Notes: generated by a model from the letters alone, not told the origin. Shown: positions 1 to 8,926, counted from the stretch's first letter. The stretch is DNA of 64,000 nt from Egibacter rhizosphaerae (GCF_004322855.1 NZ_CP036402.1:2914001-2978000), one strand, 5' to 3'. Numbers and translations are program-made.

Positions 1-880
1 TGAGGTACGCGACGAAGTCGTCGACGTCGCGTTCGAAGGCTCCCTGATCGCGGAAGGCGTCGACCGCGAAGGCGGCGATGAACACGCCGTCGTTGTGGAT
101 GCCGTCGGGATCGGTCCCGAACCCGATGCCGGTGAGCAGCCCCGACAGCACCTCGATCATGAAGGAGAGCCCGAAGCCCTTGTACGCCTGGTCGGCGCCG
201 AGCGGCAGGAGCGCCCCGCCCTCGTCGTAGGCGCCGGGATCGGTGGTGGGTCGCCCGTCGGCGTCGACGAGCCACCCCTCGGGCACGGTGTCCCCCCGGT
301 CGCGGGCCACCGTGAGTTTCCCCTTGGCCGCGGTGGCGGTCGCCATGTCCAGCACGATGGGGCCGTGGCTGCCCGACGGCACGGCGATCGACAGCGGGTT
401 GGTGCCCAGCCGTCGGCCGCGACCGCCGTACGGCGCGACCGACTTCGGCGCCCGGCCCGAGTCGGCCGTCACCAGCCCGATAAGTCCTCGCTGGGCGGCG
501 CGCGAGCTGTAGGCACCGAGGCGCCCGATGTGGCCCTGCTGGCGCACCGTCACCGCCGCGACGCCGTGGCGCTCGGCCTTGTCGCCCGCCAGGTCGACGG
601 CCTGCTGAGTGGCGACGAAGCCGAGGGCCCAGTGCGCGTCGATCACCGCGCTGTTCGGCCGGTCGTCGACGAGCTCGATCTCCGCGTCGGGGACGAGGTG
701 GCCGCGCTCGATGAGCGCGACGTAGTCGGCGGTCTTCATCACCCCGTGCGACGCGTGGCCGGCAAGGTCGGCCTCGACCTGGGCGTTCGCGACGACCTCG
801 GCGGCATCGGGCGGCACGCCGACCGCCACGTACACCTCGCGCAGCACGCCGGCGAGCGCGTCGGCGGACAGGTAGGGCAT
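1..880 (-). CDS. Ldh2-family malate/lactate-type dehydrogenase, 3' end outside window
   Basis: NAD(P)-dependent oxidoreductase of the Ldh2/YbiC family, which interconverts 2-hydroxy acids (malate, lactate, ureidoglycolate, sulfolactate) and 2-oxo acids in the cytoplasm. The visible 293 residues from the ATG at 880 read without a stop to the window edge. They carry the family motifs in order: ASHGV near residue 45, QQGHIGRLGAY with the catalytic His near residue 115, GTNPLSIAVP near 160, and AYKGFGLSFMIEVLSG near 235. Family members are about 330-350 residues, so roughly 40-50 are missing. It is the third gene of a leftward operon, 49 bp after the PrpB-like gene. The context suggests oxidation of a hydroxy acid made by, or feeding, the lyase. 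The exact substrate cannot be read from the sequence. Confidence 0.85.
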   Translation of the reverse strand, partial: MPYLSADALAGVLREVYVAVGVPPDAAEVVANAQVEADLAGHASHGVMKTADYVALIERGHLVPDAEIELVDDRPNSAVIDAHWALGFVATQQAVDLAGDKAERHGVAAVTVRQQGHIGRLGAYSSRAAQRGLIGLVTADSGRAPKSVAPYGGRGRRLGTNPLSIAVPSGSHGPIVLDMATATAAKGKLTVARDRGDTVPEGWLVDADGRPTTDPGAYDEGGALLPLGADQAYKGFGLSFMIEVLSGLLTGIGFGTDPDGIHNDGVFIAAFAVDAFRDQGAFERDVDDFVAYL

Positions 881-929
881 GCGGTCCTCTCGTGGCTCGG
901 GTAGGGCGAGAGCAGGCGGCCGGTCGCGC

Positions 930-1826
930 CTAGCCGCCGAGGTCCACCTCTCGCACGAAGCGGCGCTCGTGCTCGTCGTAGGAGGGGTAGTCGACGAGCT
1001 CGTACAGCTCCTCGCGGGTCTTCATGCGGTCGAGGATGTCCGCTTGCGTGCCGTGCGCGCGCAGGTGACTGAGCGCGTCGTCGACGGCCTTCAGCATCGA
1101 GCGGAACGCCAGCATCGGGAAGATCACGACGTCGTAGCCGATGGCCTCGAACTCGCTGGCCGAGAGGTAGGGGGTCCTACCGAACTCGGTCATGTTGGCG
1201 AGCAACGGGGCCCCGATCCCGGCCTCCGCGAACGTGCGGAAGTCGGCCTCGGTCGTGAGGGCCTCCGAGAAGATCACGTCCGCACCCGCGGCCGCGTATG
1301 CACGGCAGCGCTCGACCGAGGCCTCGACACCCTCGACCGCGGCGGCGTCGCTGCGGGCGATCACGACGAAGTCGTCGTCCCGGCGGGCCTCGCAGGCCGC
1401 GCGAATCTTGCCGACCATCTCGCCGGTGTCGACGATCTCCTTGCCCTCGAGGTGCCCGCAACGCTTGGGGGTCACCTGGTCCTCGAGGTGGATCCCGGCG
1501 ACGCCGGCCTGCTCGAACTCGCGGACGGTGCGCATCACATTGACGGCGTTGCCGTAGCCGGTGTCGGCATCGCAGAAGACCGGCACCGAGACCCCCTGCG
1601 CGATCCGCCGCGCGTTGTCGACGATCTCCGTCATGGTCCCGAGGCTGATGTCGGGCAGGCCGAGCTGCGCGTTCACCGTGCCGGCTCCCGTCACGTAGAC
1701 CGCGTCGAAGCCGTGCGCCTCGATCGCTCGTGCGGTGATCGCGTCGTAGGCGCCGGGCGCGACGAGGATGCCGTCGGAGGCGATGCGTTCGCGCAGCACG
1801 CGGCCGGGGCTCGGCGGGGGGCTCAT
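930..1826 (-). CDS. Isocitrate lyase/PEP mutase superfamily lyase, PrpB-like
   Basis: A 298-residue cytoplasmic carbon-carbon lyase of the methylisocitrate lyase / 2,3-dimethylmalate lyase group. Visible signatures are the metal-binding stretch FCDADTGYG (residues 84-92), GIHLEDQ (111-117) and KRCGH (121-125) with the catalytic Cys123. Length matches PrpB (about 295). The ATG at 1826 is chosen because it overlaps the upstream PrpF-family stop as ATGA and the protein then starts directly at the family N-terminus; an open frame continues upstream but only as antisense of prpF. No methylcitrate synthase or dehydratase lies nearby, so the substrate may be another 2-methyl- or 2,3-dialkyl-malate-type acid rather than methylisocitrate. 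Confidence 0.88.
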   Translation of the reverse strand: MSPPPSPGRVLRERIASDGILVAPGAYDAITARAIEAHGFDAVYVTGAGTVNAQLGLPDISLGTMTEIVDNARRIAQGVSVPVFCDADTGYGNAVNVMRTVREFEQAGVAGIHLEDQVTPKRCGHLEGKEIVDTGEMVGKIRAACEARRDDDFVVIARSDAAAVEGVEASVERCRAYAAAGADVIFSEALTTEADFRTFAEAGIGAPLLANMTEFGRTPYLSASEFEAIGYDVVIFPMLAFRSMLKAVDDALSHLRAHGTQADILDRMKTREELYELVDYPSYDEHERRFVREVDLGG

Positions 1827-3001
1827 TCGCGGACCTCCTGCGCTGCGGGGGTGGCGTTCGTGGCGTCGGGGACGGGCAGGCGGTAGTAGACCTCGCCGGC
1901 CATCAGCCGCCGGGCGGTGCGGGTCACGGCGACGGAGGTCACGTGCGGGCCGGCGGGATCCACGTCGGGGTGGGCGTCGGCGACGCCCTTGGGGTGGCCG
2001 ACGCGCACGGTGCGCGCCTCGGCCGGCCGGCAGACCTCGTGGACGATCGTGTCCGGGACGTGCGCGGCGGCGGCGGTGCACAGCAGGGCGGTCATCGGGT
2101 ACGCGTGGTGCAGCTTCTGTACCGACAGGGCGCGCACGAGGACGTCGATGTCGTCGCGGGCGATCGGCTCATCGCTCACGGTGCGGTAGGAGGCCGGGGG
2201 CGCGACGAGTGCCAACAACGGCAGCTGCGCCGACGTGCGCGCGGCCTCGTCGGGGTGCTCCGCCAGCCCGAGGCGGACCGCGGCGCTGCCGCGAACGCGC
2301 TCGAGGCGCGCGACGAGCTCGGGCCGGGCGTTGACGTCCGCCGGCAGCTCGTCGCCGCGCAGGCCGACGTCCGCAGCGCGCACGAACACGACCGGGTTGC
2401 CGACGTCGACGATCGAGGCATCGACCGGTCCTGCGTCGGTATCGAGCCGGTCGAGGGCCGCTCCGGTCGGCAGGAGAGTCCCGAACACCGAGCCGGCCGG
2501 CTCGAGGTACTCGTTCGTGATGCACGCCCCCGGGCGCGGGACCCCGGCGATCCGGTGCTCGCCCTGGACGGCGGCACGGCCGTCGCGCACGGGCACGCGC
2601 GCGCGGACCCGGACCCCGGTGTTCGTGTTGTGCAGCACGACCGGTGTGACGGGCTCCTGCGCGTGGACGAGCCCTTCGTCGATCGCGTAGGCGCCCACCG
2701 CCGACGTCAGGTTCCCGCAATTGCCCCGGTAGTCCACGGCGGCGTGCTCGATGGAGGCCTGGGCGAAGAGGTAGTCCACGTCGCAACCGGGCTCCGTGCT
2801 GGGCGCGACCGCCATGAGCTTACTGGTGGAGGAGATGCCGCCACCCAGCCCGTCGATCTGCATGGGGTCCGGGCTGCCGAGCAGCTCGAGGACGAGCGCG
2901 TCTCGCTCGGGCCCGGCGGGCGGCAGGTCCGGCGCGCGGACGAACACGCCCTTGCTGGTCCCCCCGCGCATGAAGACCGCGGGGATCGAGGCCTGCGGCA
3001 T
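1823..3001 (-). CDS. PrpF-family isomerase
   Basis: A 392-residue member of the PrpF family (diaminopimelate-epimerase fold), which includes 2-methylaconitate isomerase, aconitate isomerase and 4-oxalomesaconate tautomerase (GalD). The N-terminal family motif FMRGGTSKGVF starts near residue 9, followed by MQIDGLGGGISSTSK near 46 and RGNCGNLTSAVG near 85. The in-frame ATG at 3001 is preferred over the GTG/ATG options at 3046 because it gives the family N-terminus. It is first in the leftward operon and its stop overlaps the PrpB-like start by 4 bp, so translational coupling is likely. It probably shifts or isomerises a double bond in an unsaturated di- or tricarboxylate that is then cleaved by the next gene product. 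Confidence 0.87.
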   Translation of the reverse strand: MPQASIPAVFMRGGTSKGVFVRAPDLPPAGPERDALVLELLGSPDPMQIDGLGGGISSTSKLMAVAPSTEPGCDVDYLFAQASIEHAAVDYRGNCGNLTSAVGAYAIDEGLVHAQEPVTPVVLHNTNTGVRVRARVPVRDGRAAVQGEHRIAGVPRPGACITNEYLEPAGSVFGTLLPTGAALDRLDTDAGPVDASIVDVGNPVVFVRAADVGLRGDELPADVNARPELVARLERVRGSAAVRLGLAEHPDEAARTSAQLPLLALVAPPASYRTVSDEPIARDDIDVLVRALSVQKLHHAYPMTALLCTAAAAHVPDTIVHEVCRPAEARTVRVGHPKGVADAHPDVDPAGPHVTSVAVTRTARRLMAGEVYYRLPVPDATNATPAAQEVRE

Positions 3002-3093
3002 CTGCGGTCCTGCCTTTCTCGCGGCTGCGGTTGACAGCGGGCGCAACTGCCCGGCAGCATGCCATTCACAATCTCCTATAGGTTACAGGGTCG

Positions 3094-3136
3094 TTGCAGG
3101 GTTGGTGTTGCAGGGTCGGCCTTGCAGGGTTGCAGG
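3094..3136. repeat. Degenerate TTGCAGGG repeats upstream of the prpF-family gene
   Basis: TTGCAGGG occurs at 3094, 3108 and 3122 (14-bp spacing) and a last TTGCAGG at 3130; a related TTACAGGG lies at 3083. The array sits about 90 bp upstream of the PrpF-family start inside the divergent intergenic region. It may be a binding-site cluster or a simple tandem expansion. No function is established. Confidence 0.5.
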
Positions 3137-3465
3137 CTCGGCTTTGCCGACTGGGCGGTCGGGCCGCCCCGAACCGGCGGTGTTGGAGCGGGTTCCGCCG
3201 CGCTAGGCCCGACGCGCCGGCCCCGGCTGTTGCGCGGACGGCAACGCCTCATCCGACGCTGCGGCCGTCGACCGTGAGCCAGACCGAGGGAGGACGGGTG
3301 CGCGTCGACGAAGGCCTCGCCCTCGCGGGTCGGTGGCAGGGTGCCCGCATGGCGCGCGGGTTCACCGGCGCGCACCGCCTCGAGTTGGCTGCCGCCGGCC
3401 TCCTGATCGTGAAGCAGGGCCTTGCGAACCAGGCATATGCGGGGCTTCGCTTCCGACCCCAGCGG

Positions 3466-3523
3466 TTGACACGGCTGGTCGCGCCTATGCAATATCGTCG
3501 ATACACGCGATCGTACGATCGCG
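3466..3523 (+). promoter_or_regulatory. Promoter with overlapping 18-bp palindromic operator for the tctCAB genes
   Basis: A perfect -35 TTGACA (3466-3471) is followed after 18 bp by CAATAT (3490-3495). Just downstream, where transcription should begin, lies the perfect palindrome CGCGATCGTACGATCGCG (3506-3523). A repressor bound there would block initiation. The rest of the 646-bp divergent region (3002-3647) holds the TTGCAGGG repeats and nothing else that could be recognised. The regulator gene is not in the window. Confidence 0.55.
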
Positions 3524-3647
3524 GTAGGTCGTCAGCCGGGGCCCGTTGCCGGCCCGACGCGGTTCGCGGTCCGCGCGGGTCGGCCGCGGCGGCACGATCC
3601 TTGAACCAGGCGGGGCCCGCGGACCTCGCGGAGCCCTTGGGAACACG

Positions 3648-4961
3648 ATGAAAGGTGCACGTCGCATGCGAGTCGACCACACAACGTCCCGCAAGCCCTC
3701 GCTTCGGGTCATCCTCGCGGCGATCTTCGCTCTCGCGCTGCTGCTCGCGGCATGCGAGACCGACGACGCGGAGGACATCGCCGATCCCGACGAGGAGCCG
3801 GACGAGGAACCGGACGACGATGAGCCGGACGACGACGAGCCGGACGACGACGAGCCGGACGACGAGGACGACGAAGAGCCCGAGGAGGCCGAGGCCGACG
3901 TCGACGAGGAGGACGTCGACGAGGGCGCCTTCTATCACGACCAGGAAGTCGAGATCATCATGCCGTTCGGCGCCGGCGGCGGCACCGACACGCAGGGCCG
4001 CTTCATGGCGCCCTTCCTCGCCGAGAACGTCCCGGGCAACCCCACGGTTCAGCCGGTGAACATCGCCGGAGCCGGCGGGACCATCGGGAACAACCAGTTC
4101 GCGCTCGAGCGCGATCACGAGGAGGCCACCTCGGTGCTGTTCAGCTCCGGGTCGTCCTTCTTCCCCTGGGTGTTCATGGAGGAGGCGCTCGAGCTCGACT
4201 ACGAGGAGCTCGTTGGCGTGTTCGGTGTCCAGACCGGCGGCCTGGTGTATGCCGACGCCGAGCTGGTGGACGACACCGACGACTTCATCGAGCGTTACGA
4301 CGAGATCACCTTCGAGGCCGGCGAGCAGACGCCGGACAGCCTCGCCGCACCGTTCCTGCTGGCCTACGACATGCTCGACATGGACGTCAACGTCGTGATG
4401 GGCTACGAGGGCCGCGGCCCGGCCCGCTCGGCGTTCGAAGGCGGCGAGATCGACCTCAACTGGGACACGACCGCGAGCGTGCCCGACAACGTGGATCCGC
4501 TCATCGAGGCCGGTGATGCGGTGCCGCTCTTCAGCGTCGGGCAGTTCGAGGACGGCGAGCTCGTGGACGACCCCGTGTTCTCCGAGGAGTACGGCGTGCC
4601 GCCGTTCCACGAGGTGTACGAGGAGATCCACGGGCAGCCCCTCGAGGAGGAGGGCCCGATGGCGGATGCTTACGCGCAGCTCGTCAACGCGGGGTTCAGC
4701 CTCCAGAAGGTGATGTGGCTGCACCAGGACGCGCCCGACGAGGCCGTCGAGGACCTCACCGAGGGCTTCCATGCCATGACCGAGGACCCCGAGTTCCAGG
4801 AGGAGGCCGAGGAGGTTCTCGACACCGACCAGTACGACCTCACCACCGGCGACGACGTGGCGCCGGCGGTCGAGGACCTGATCACCTGGGAGGACGAGGT
4901 CGTCAACACGGTCCTCGACTTCCTGGTCGAGAACTACGACCACCCGGACCCGCGCGAGTAG
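3648..4961 (+). CDS. tctC: TctC-type solute-binding lipoprotein of a tripartite tricarboxylate transporter
   Basis: Extracytoplasmic receptor that captures a carboxylate and hands it to the TctAB membrane permease. The 437-residue product starts with a basic stretch and hydrophobic segment ending in the lipobox LLAAC (lipidated Cys36), then an unusually long acidic linker (about residues 38-90) with three EPDDD-like repeats. The binding domain starts near residue 100 with the family motif PFGAGGGTDTQGR and GAGGTIGNN. The ATG at 3648 is used; the in-frame ATG at 3666, with AAAGG 10 bp upstream, is an equally good start and gives the same signal peptide. A hairpin after the stop separates it from tctA, which would let the receptor be made in excess of the permease. 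Confidence 0.9.
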   Translation: MKGARRMRVDHTTSRKPSLRVILAAIFALALLLAACETDDAEDIADPDEEPDEEPDDDEPDDDEPDDDEPDDEDDEEPEEAEADVDEEDVDEGAFYHDQEVEIIMPFGAGGGTDTQGRFMAPFLAENVPGNPTVQPVNIAGAGGTIGNNQFALERDHEEATSVLFSSGSSFFPWVFMEEALELDYEELVGVFGVQTGGLVYADAELVDDTDDFIERYDEITFEAGEQTPDSLAAPFLLAYDMLDMDVNVVMGYEGRGPARSAFEGGEIDLNWDTTASVPDNVDPLIEAGDAVPLFSVGQFEDGELVDDPVFSEEYGVPPFHEVYEEIHGQPLEEEGPMADAYAQLVNAGFSLQKVMWLHQDAPDEAVEDLTEGFHAMTEDPEFQEEAEEVLDTDQYDLTTGDDVAPAVEDLITWEDEVVNTVLDFLVENYDHPDPRE

Positions 4962-4974
4962 CGAGCGGGGCCAC

Positions 4975-5003
4975 GGGGCCGGGCGACTTGCGCGCCCGGC
5001 CCC
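4975..5003 (+). terminator. Hairpin between tctC and tctA
   Basis: An uninterrupted 11-bp GC-rich stem (4975-4985 paired with 4993-5003) with a 7-base loop lies 14 bp after the tctC stop. No T-run follows. It probably acts as a partial terminator or mRNA stabiliser giving more receptor than permease. Confidence 0.6.
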
Positions 5004-5167
5004 ACTCCGTTCGGGCCGTGGTCGCCTCGGGGGTCCGCGGTCCGGGCGGGGCCGATGCCTCGGCAACGGAAATTCGAATCGCCAGCCCGCGACATCGCCC
5101 CCCGGGGTTACGCTGCTGGTCATCGGGGCGCTGATCCTTACCAGCCACTGCCCGAAAGGCGCCGACG

Positions 5168-6673
5168 ATGTTCGAAGCAGGCTACGACGCGCTGCTCGTC
5201 GCGCTCCATCCCGAACGGCTCCTCTGGCTGAGCGTCGGCGCGGCCGTCGGCCTCTGCGTGGGCGTCCTGCCCGGCCTGGGTGGCACCGTCGGCATGGCCA
5301 TCCTCCTGCCGTTCGTCTTCGGCATGGACCCGTTCAGCGGTGTCGCGATGCTCATGGGGATGGCCGCGGTGGTGCACACCGGCGACACGTTCCCGTCCGT
5401 GCTGCTCGGTGTGCCCGGGTCGTCCGGATCGCAGGCGACGATCATGGACGGCTATCCGTTAGCCCGACAAGGTGAGGCGGCCCGAGCCCTCGGTGCCGCC
5501 TTCTTCTGCTCCATGGTCGGCGGGATCATCGGCGCCGTCATGCTGTTCGCGATCATCGGCGTGGCGCGGCCCATCGTGCTCGCGCTCGGCTCGCCCGAGC
5601 TCTTCATGTTCGCGGTGCTCGGTCTCAGCATGGTCGGGGTGCTCGCCAAGGGTGCGCCCGCAGCGGGACTGGCTGCGGGCTTCCTGGGGCTGTGGATCGG
5701 CATCATCGGTCTCGCGCCGCAGGTGGGGCAGTACCGCTTCACCTTCGACATGCTCTACCTGAACGACGGCATCCCGATCGCCGTGATGGCGTTGGGGCTG
5801 TTCGCGCTGCCCGAGATGGTCGACCTCGTGTCGTCCAACCGCAGCATCTCCAAGACCCAACAGCTCGGCGGGAGTCGCCTCAGCGGGGTCCGGGACGCCG
5901 TGCGCCACAAGTGGCTCGTCCTGCGCAGTTCCGTCATCGGGACCGCGATGGGGATCGTGCCCGGGATCGGGGGCAGCGTCGTCGACTGGTTCATCTACGG
6001 GCTGACCCGCCAGACGTCACGGGAGAACTCGCAGTTCGGCCATGGCGACATCCGGGGGGTCATCGGCCCCGAGAGCGCGAACAACGCGAAGGAGGGCGGC
6101 GCGCTCGTCCCCACGTTGCTCTTCGGTATCCCGGGCAGCGGGACCACGGCCATGCTCCTCGGGGGGCTGATCCTGCTCGGCACGGCGGATCCGGGACCCG
6201 GGATGGTGGACGGCGCCGGCCTGCCCGTGACCCTCTCGATCATCTGGAGCCTTGCACTGGCGAACATCCTCGGCACCGCGGCGAGCCTGTCGCTGTCCGG
6301 GCAGGTCGCCAAGCTCAGCCTCATCCCCGCGAAGAAGCTGACTCCGTTCCTGCTGGTCATCATGACGGTGGCCGCGTATCAGGCGACCCAGAACTGGGGC
6401 GACATCCTGGCCTTCCTGGTGATCGGGGTGGTCGGCTGGATCATGAAGCAGGTCGGCTGGCCCCGGGCCCCGATGCTCATCGGCTACGTGCTCGCCCAAC
6501 CGGCCGAGCGGTATCTGCACCTCTCGATGAGCCGCTACGACTACGAGTGGATGACCCGCCCGATCGTCATCATCGTCGCGGCGCTCACACTGTTCGTCAT
6601 CTTCGGGTCACAGATCTTCCGCCAGCGGAAGGTGAAGCAACAGGTCGAGGAGGCGGAGGCCACCGACACCTGA
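5168..6673 (+). CDS. tctA: TctA-type large permease subunit
   Basis: Integral membrane subunit of the tripartite tricarboxylate transporter, moving the carboxylate through the inner membrane with TctB. The 501-residue length matches TctA (about 500) and the sequence is a run of hydrophobic helices. The family signatures VLPGLGGTVGMAI (residue 35 on) and HTGDTFPSVLLGVPGSSGSQ (near 75) with GYPLARQGEAARALGAAF after them are clear. The second internal repeat has LLFGIPGSGTTAMLLGG near residue 320. It lies 206 bp after tctC and 49 bp before tctB, in one direction, and is probably cotranscribed with both. The gene tail is charged and acidic. Confidence 0.93.
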   Translation: MFEAGYDALLVALHPERLLWLSVGAAVGLCVGVLPGLGGTVGMAILLPFVFGMDPFSGVAMLMGMAAVVHTGDTFPSVLLGVPGSSGSQATIMDGYPLARQGEAARALGAAFFCSMVGGIIGAVMLFAIIGVARPIVLALGSPELFMFAVLGLSMVGVLAKGAPAAGLAAGFLGLWIGIIGLAPQVGQYRFTFDMLYLNDGIPIAVMALGLFALPEMVDLVSSNRSISKTQQLGGSRLSGVRDAVRHKWLVLRSSVIGTAMGIVPGIGGSVVDWFIYGLTRQTSRENSQFGHGDIRGVIGPESANNAKEGGALVPTLLFGIPGSGTTAMLLGGLILLGTADPGPGMVDGAGLPVTLSIIWSLALANILGTAASLSLSGQVAKLSLIPAKKLTPFLLVIMTVAAYQATQNWGDILAFLVIGVVGWIMKQVGWPRAPMLIGYVLAQPAERYLHLSMSRYDYEWMTRPIVIIVAALTLFVIFGSQIFRQRKVKQQVEEAEATDT

Positions 6674-6722
6674 GCATCGGTCCGCCGATCCCGGGACCGC
6701 GAGCCAGCCCAAGGAGCCCCCC

Positions 6723-7427
6723 ATGCCGATGCCGACCAAGCTCCGCTTCGCGTTCGACGTCTTTCTCATCGTCTTCTTCGCGTGGGTGGCTTGGGAGGCC
6801 TGGGAGTTCGCGACGCTGGCCCGGTACATGCCTCTGTTCATCGCGGGGATGGGTATGGCCCTGGGCCTTGCCGCACTGGTCACGGACATCCAGACCTATC
6901 GCCGGACGGGTACGGCCGTGGGGGAGGACGCGCAGGAGACCGCCGCGCTGGGGGCGGTGGAGCAACAGTGGAACGAGGATGAGGCGGACGCTCGGGAAGC
7001 GAGCCAGGCAGGCGCCGACGGGGCGCCGGCGGGCGAGGTCGAGCGCAACCCGGGGGCGACGAGCACCGCCGACGCCGATCCCATGAGCGAGCGCGATCCG
7101 GCCGAGGAGTCCCCGGAGGAGCCGCCATTCCCGGTGATCGACGACGAGACCCGTCGCCGGATGGAGCGGGCCGCGCTGAAGCGCGCGCTGGGCTACCTGT
7201 CGGTGATCGTGGGCTACGTGGCCTTGATCTGGATCACGGGGGTCTTCGTCGCCAGCGCGGTGTTCCTCGTGTTCTTCCTACGGGTGCTCGCGAAGACGAG
7301 CTGGTTCGTGCCGATCGTTGGCGTAGTGGTCGTCATGGCCGGCTTGCTGTTGCTCGAGAACCTCGTGAACGTGTTGTGGCCCCCTTACCTGCTGGAGGAT
7401 CTGCTCGGGGACTTCCTGCCTGGCTAG
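6723..7427 (+). CDS. tctB: TctB-type small permease subunit with a long acidic loop
   Basis: Small membrane subunit of the tripartite tricarboxylate transporter. It has 234 residues, longer than the usual 150-170. Two hydrophobic helices (about residues 9-55) are followed by a hydrophilic, acidic and alanine-rich loop of about 90 residues, then the remaining helices from about residue 155 (LGYLSVIVGYVALIWITGVF) to the end. The extra loop accounts for the added length. The stop codon TAG at 7425-7427 lies inside the first copy of a 28-bp tandem repeat, so the last codons and the repeat overlap. Confidence 0.85.
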   Translation: MPMPTKLRFAFDVFLIVFFAWVAWEAWEFATLARYMPLFIAGMGMALGLAALVTDIQTYRRTGTAVGEDAQETAALGAVEQQWNEDEADAREASQAGADGAPAGEVERNPGATSTADADPMSERDPAEESPEEPPFPVIDDETRRRMERAALKRALGYLSVIVGYVALIWITGVFVASAVFLVFFLRVLAKTSWFVPIVGVVVVMAGLLLLENLVNVLWPPYLLEDLLGDFLPG

Positions 7428-7525
7428 GGTCGGCTCGGGGGCCCGGGCTGGCTAGGGTCGGCTCGGGGGCCCGGGCTGGCTAGGGTCGGCTCGGGGGCCC
7501 GGGCTGGCTAGGGTCGGCTCGGTGG
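7422..7525. repeat. 28-bp tandem repeat over the tctB stop
   Basis: Three complete head-to-tail 28-bp units start at 7422, 7450 and 7478, each beginning GGCTAGGGTCGGCTCGGGGG; a fourth partial copy starts at 7506 and decays after about 20 bp. There are no spacers, so it is not a CRISPR array. Each unit carries GGGGGCCCGGG, which is partly self-complementary. The rest of the 265-bp gap to the next gene shows nothing recognisable. Confidence 0.9.
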
Positions 7526-7692
7526 CCTGCTCCCTGGCTCGGGCCGTCGCTCCTCGGACGAGCCGGGTCCCCACCCCGCCCACGGGTCCCGGTTCGGGAC
7601 TGAGCCGGCGAAGAAGCTTCGGACCCTTGTGTATATGATGTCCCTTCCGTGGCTGCATGGCGACGGCAGGGTCGAAAGGGACGCAGGGCCAC

Positions 7693-8913
7693 ATGTCCGA
7701 TCGCACGTCCGAGGGGCGCTCGCGCGCCTGGAGGGTCGCCTTCGGGGTGACGCTCGTCTACGTGATGGCGATCAGCGCGTACACGCAGTTCGCCCTGGGG
7801 GTGCTGGGGCCGCTCATCACCGATGACCTCGGGCTCACGCGGACGCAGTTCGGCTCGCTGACCACGGCCATCTTCGTGGTCGGGGGACTGGGCGCGCCGC
7901 TCGCGGGGCCCTTGGTGGACTGGCTCGGGGGCAGGCGCGTGCTCGTCCTGTTGTTCCTCGTCGGGGGGCTGTCGTGGGCGGGCATGGCGGCGGCCCCGGG
8001 GTACGTCTGGTTGCTCGTCGCTGCCGCCCTGGCCGGCTTCGTGCGCGGATCGTCGAACCCGGTCGGCAACCAGCTCATCCAGCTGCACGGCCCCGCGCAG
8101 CGCCAAGGGATCATCATGGGCATCAGCAAGTCCGGTGCCCAGATCGGCGCGTTCCTCGTCGGGGTCGTCGTCCCGTTCGCGGCCGTGACGTTCGGGTGGC
8201 GCAGCGTGCTCGGTGCCAGCGTGGCGCTCGCGGTGCTCGGGCTCGCCGCCACGTTCCTCGTCATCCCGCCGGACCGCACCCGCGCCCAGCTGCGTGAGGG
8301 CGCGGACGAGGTGGCGGGCGGGGTCCGCTCGCTGGTCGGCTGGCTGGCCCCGCACGCGTTCCTGATCGGGTTCGGCACCGGATCGGTCAGCGCCTACGTA
8401 CCGCTCTTCGCCACCGAGCGCACCGGCATGTCCGTCGCCGCGGCGGGGGCCGTCATCAGCGGCATGGCCATCACCGGGATCGCGGGCCGGATCCTGTGGG
8501 GCCAGCAGGGCGACCGGTTCCCCTCCCCGCAGTTGCCGTTGGTGCTGATCGCTTCCTTCGGCGTGGTATCGCACGGCCTCCTCGCGACCGCCGAGCTGGG
8601 CAGCCAGACGCTCGTGTGGGCCGGGACGCTGCTGTTCGGGGCGACCGCGGGCTCCTGGATCACGGTCGGGATGCTCGCGATCATCCGCGAGACCCACGTG
8701 TCCAAGACCGGGCGCGCCTCGGGCCTCGTGCTCGCGATGTTCTACGGCGGCTTCTCCTTCAGCCCGCTCACGTTCGGGTTCCTGGTGGACACGACCGACC
8801 TGTACGCGGTCGGCTGGTCCTCGGGCGCCGTGTCGTTCGCGCTCGCGGCGCTGATCGCGTGGCGCTGGCACGTCGCGCGCCGCCGGCAGCCGACCCCGGC
8901 CGCCGCGACATGA
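7693..8913 (+). CDS. MFS transporter
   Basis: A 406-residue major facilitator permease with about twelve hydrophobic segments. The signature between helices 2 and 3 reads LVDWLGGRRVLV near residue 80, and helix 4 has the GISKSGAQIGAF stretch common in organic-acid/proton symporters. The ATG at 7693 is preferred because it starts just before the basic cytoplasmic tail; an in-frame ATG at 7657 would add 12 residues. It is first in a rightward run of six genes. A role in carboxylate uptake is inferred from the neighbours. Confidence 0.85.
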   Translation: MSDRTSEGRSRAWRVAFGVTLVYVMAISAYTQFALGVLGPLITDDLGLTRTQFGSLTTAIFVVGGLGAPLAGPLVDWLGGRRVLVLLFLVGGLSWAGMAAAPGYVWLLVAAALAGFVRGSSNPVGNQLIQLHGPAQRQGIIMGISKSGAQIGAFLVGVVVPFAAVTFGWRSVLGASVALAVLGLAATFLVIPPDRTRAQLREGADEVAGGVRSLVGWLAPHAFLIGFGTGSVSAYVPLFATERTGMSVAAAGAVISGMAITGIAGRILWGQQGDRFPSPQLPLVLIASFGVVSHGLLATAELGSQTLVWAGTLLFGATAGSWITVGMLAIIRETHVSKTGRASGLVLAMFYGGFSFSPLTFGFLVDTTDLYAVGWSSGAVSFALAALIAWRWHVARRRQPTPAAAT

Positions 8914-8926
8914 CTGGGAGGGAGCC

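Noticed and set aside
930-3001. Methylcitrate cycle operon
   Set aside because: Only PrpB- and PrpF-family genes occur; no citrate-synthase-like or PrpD gene is in the window and the third gene is an Ldh2-type dehydrogenase.
7422-7525. CRISPR array
   Set aside because: Units are adjacent with no spacers and no cas genes are present.
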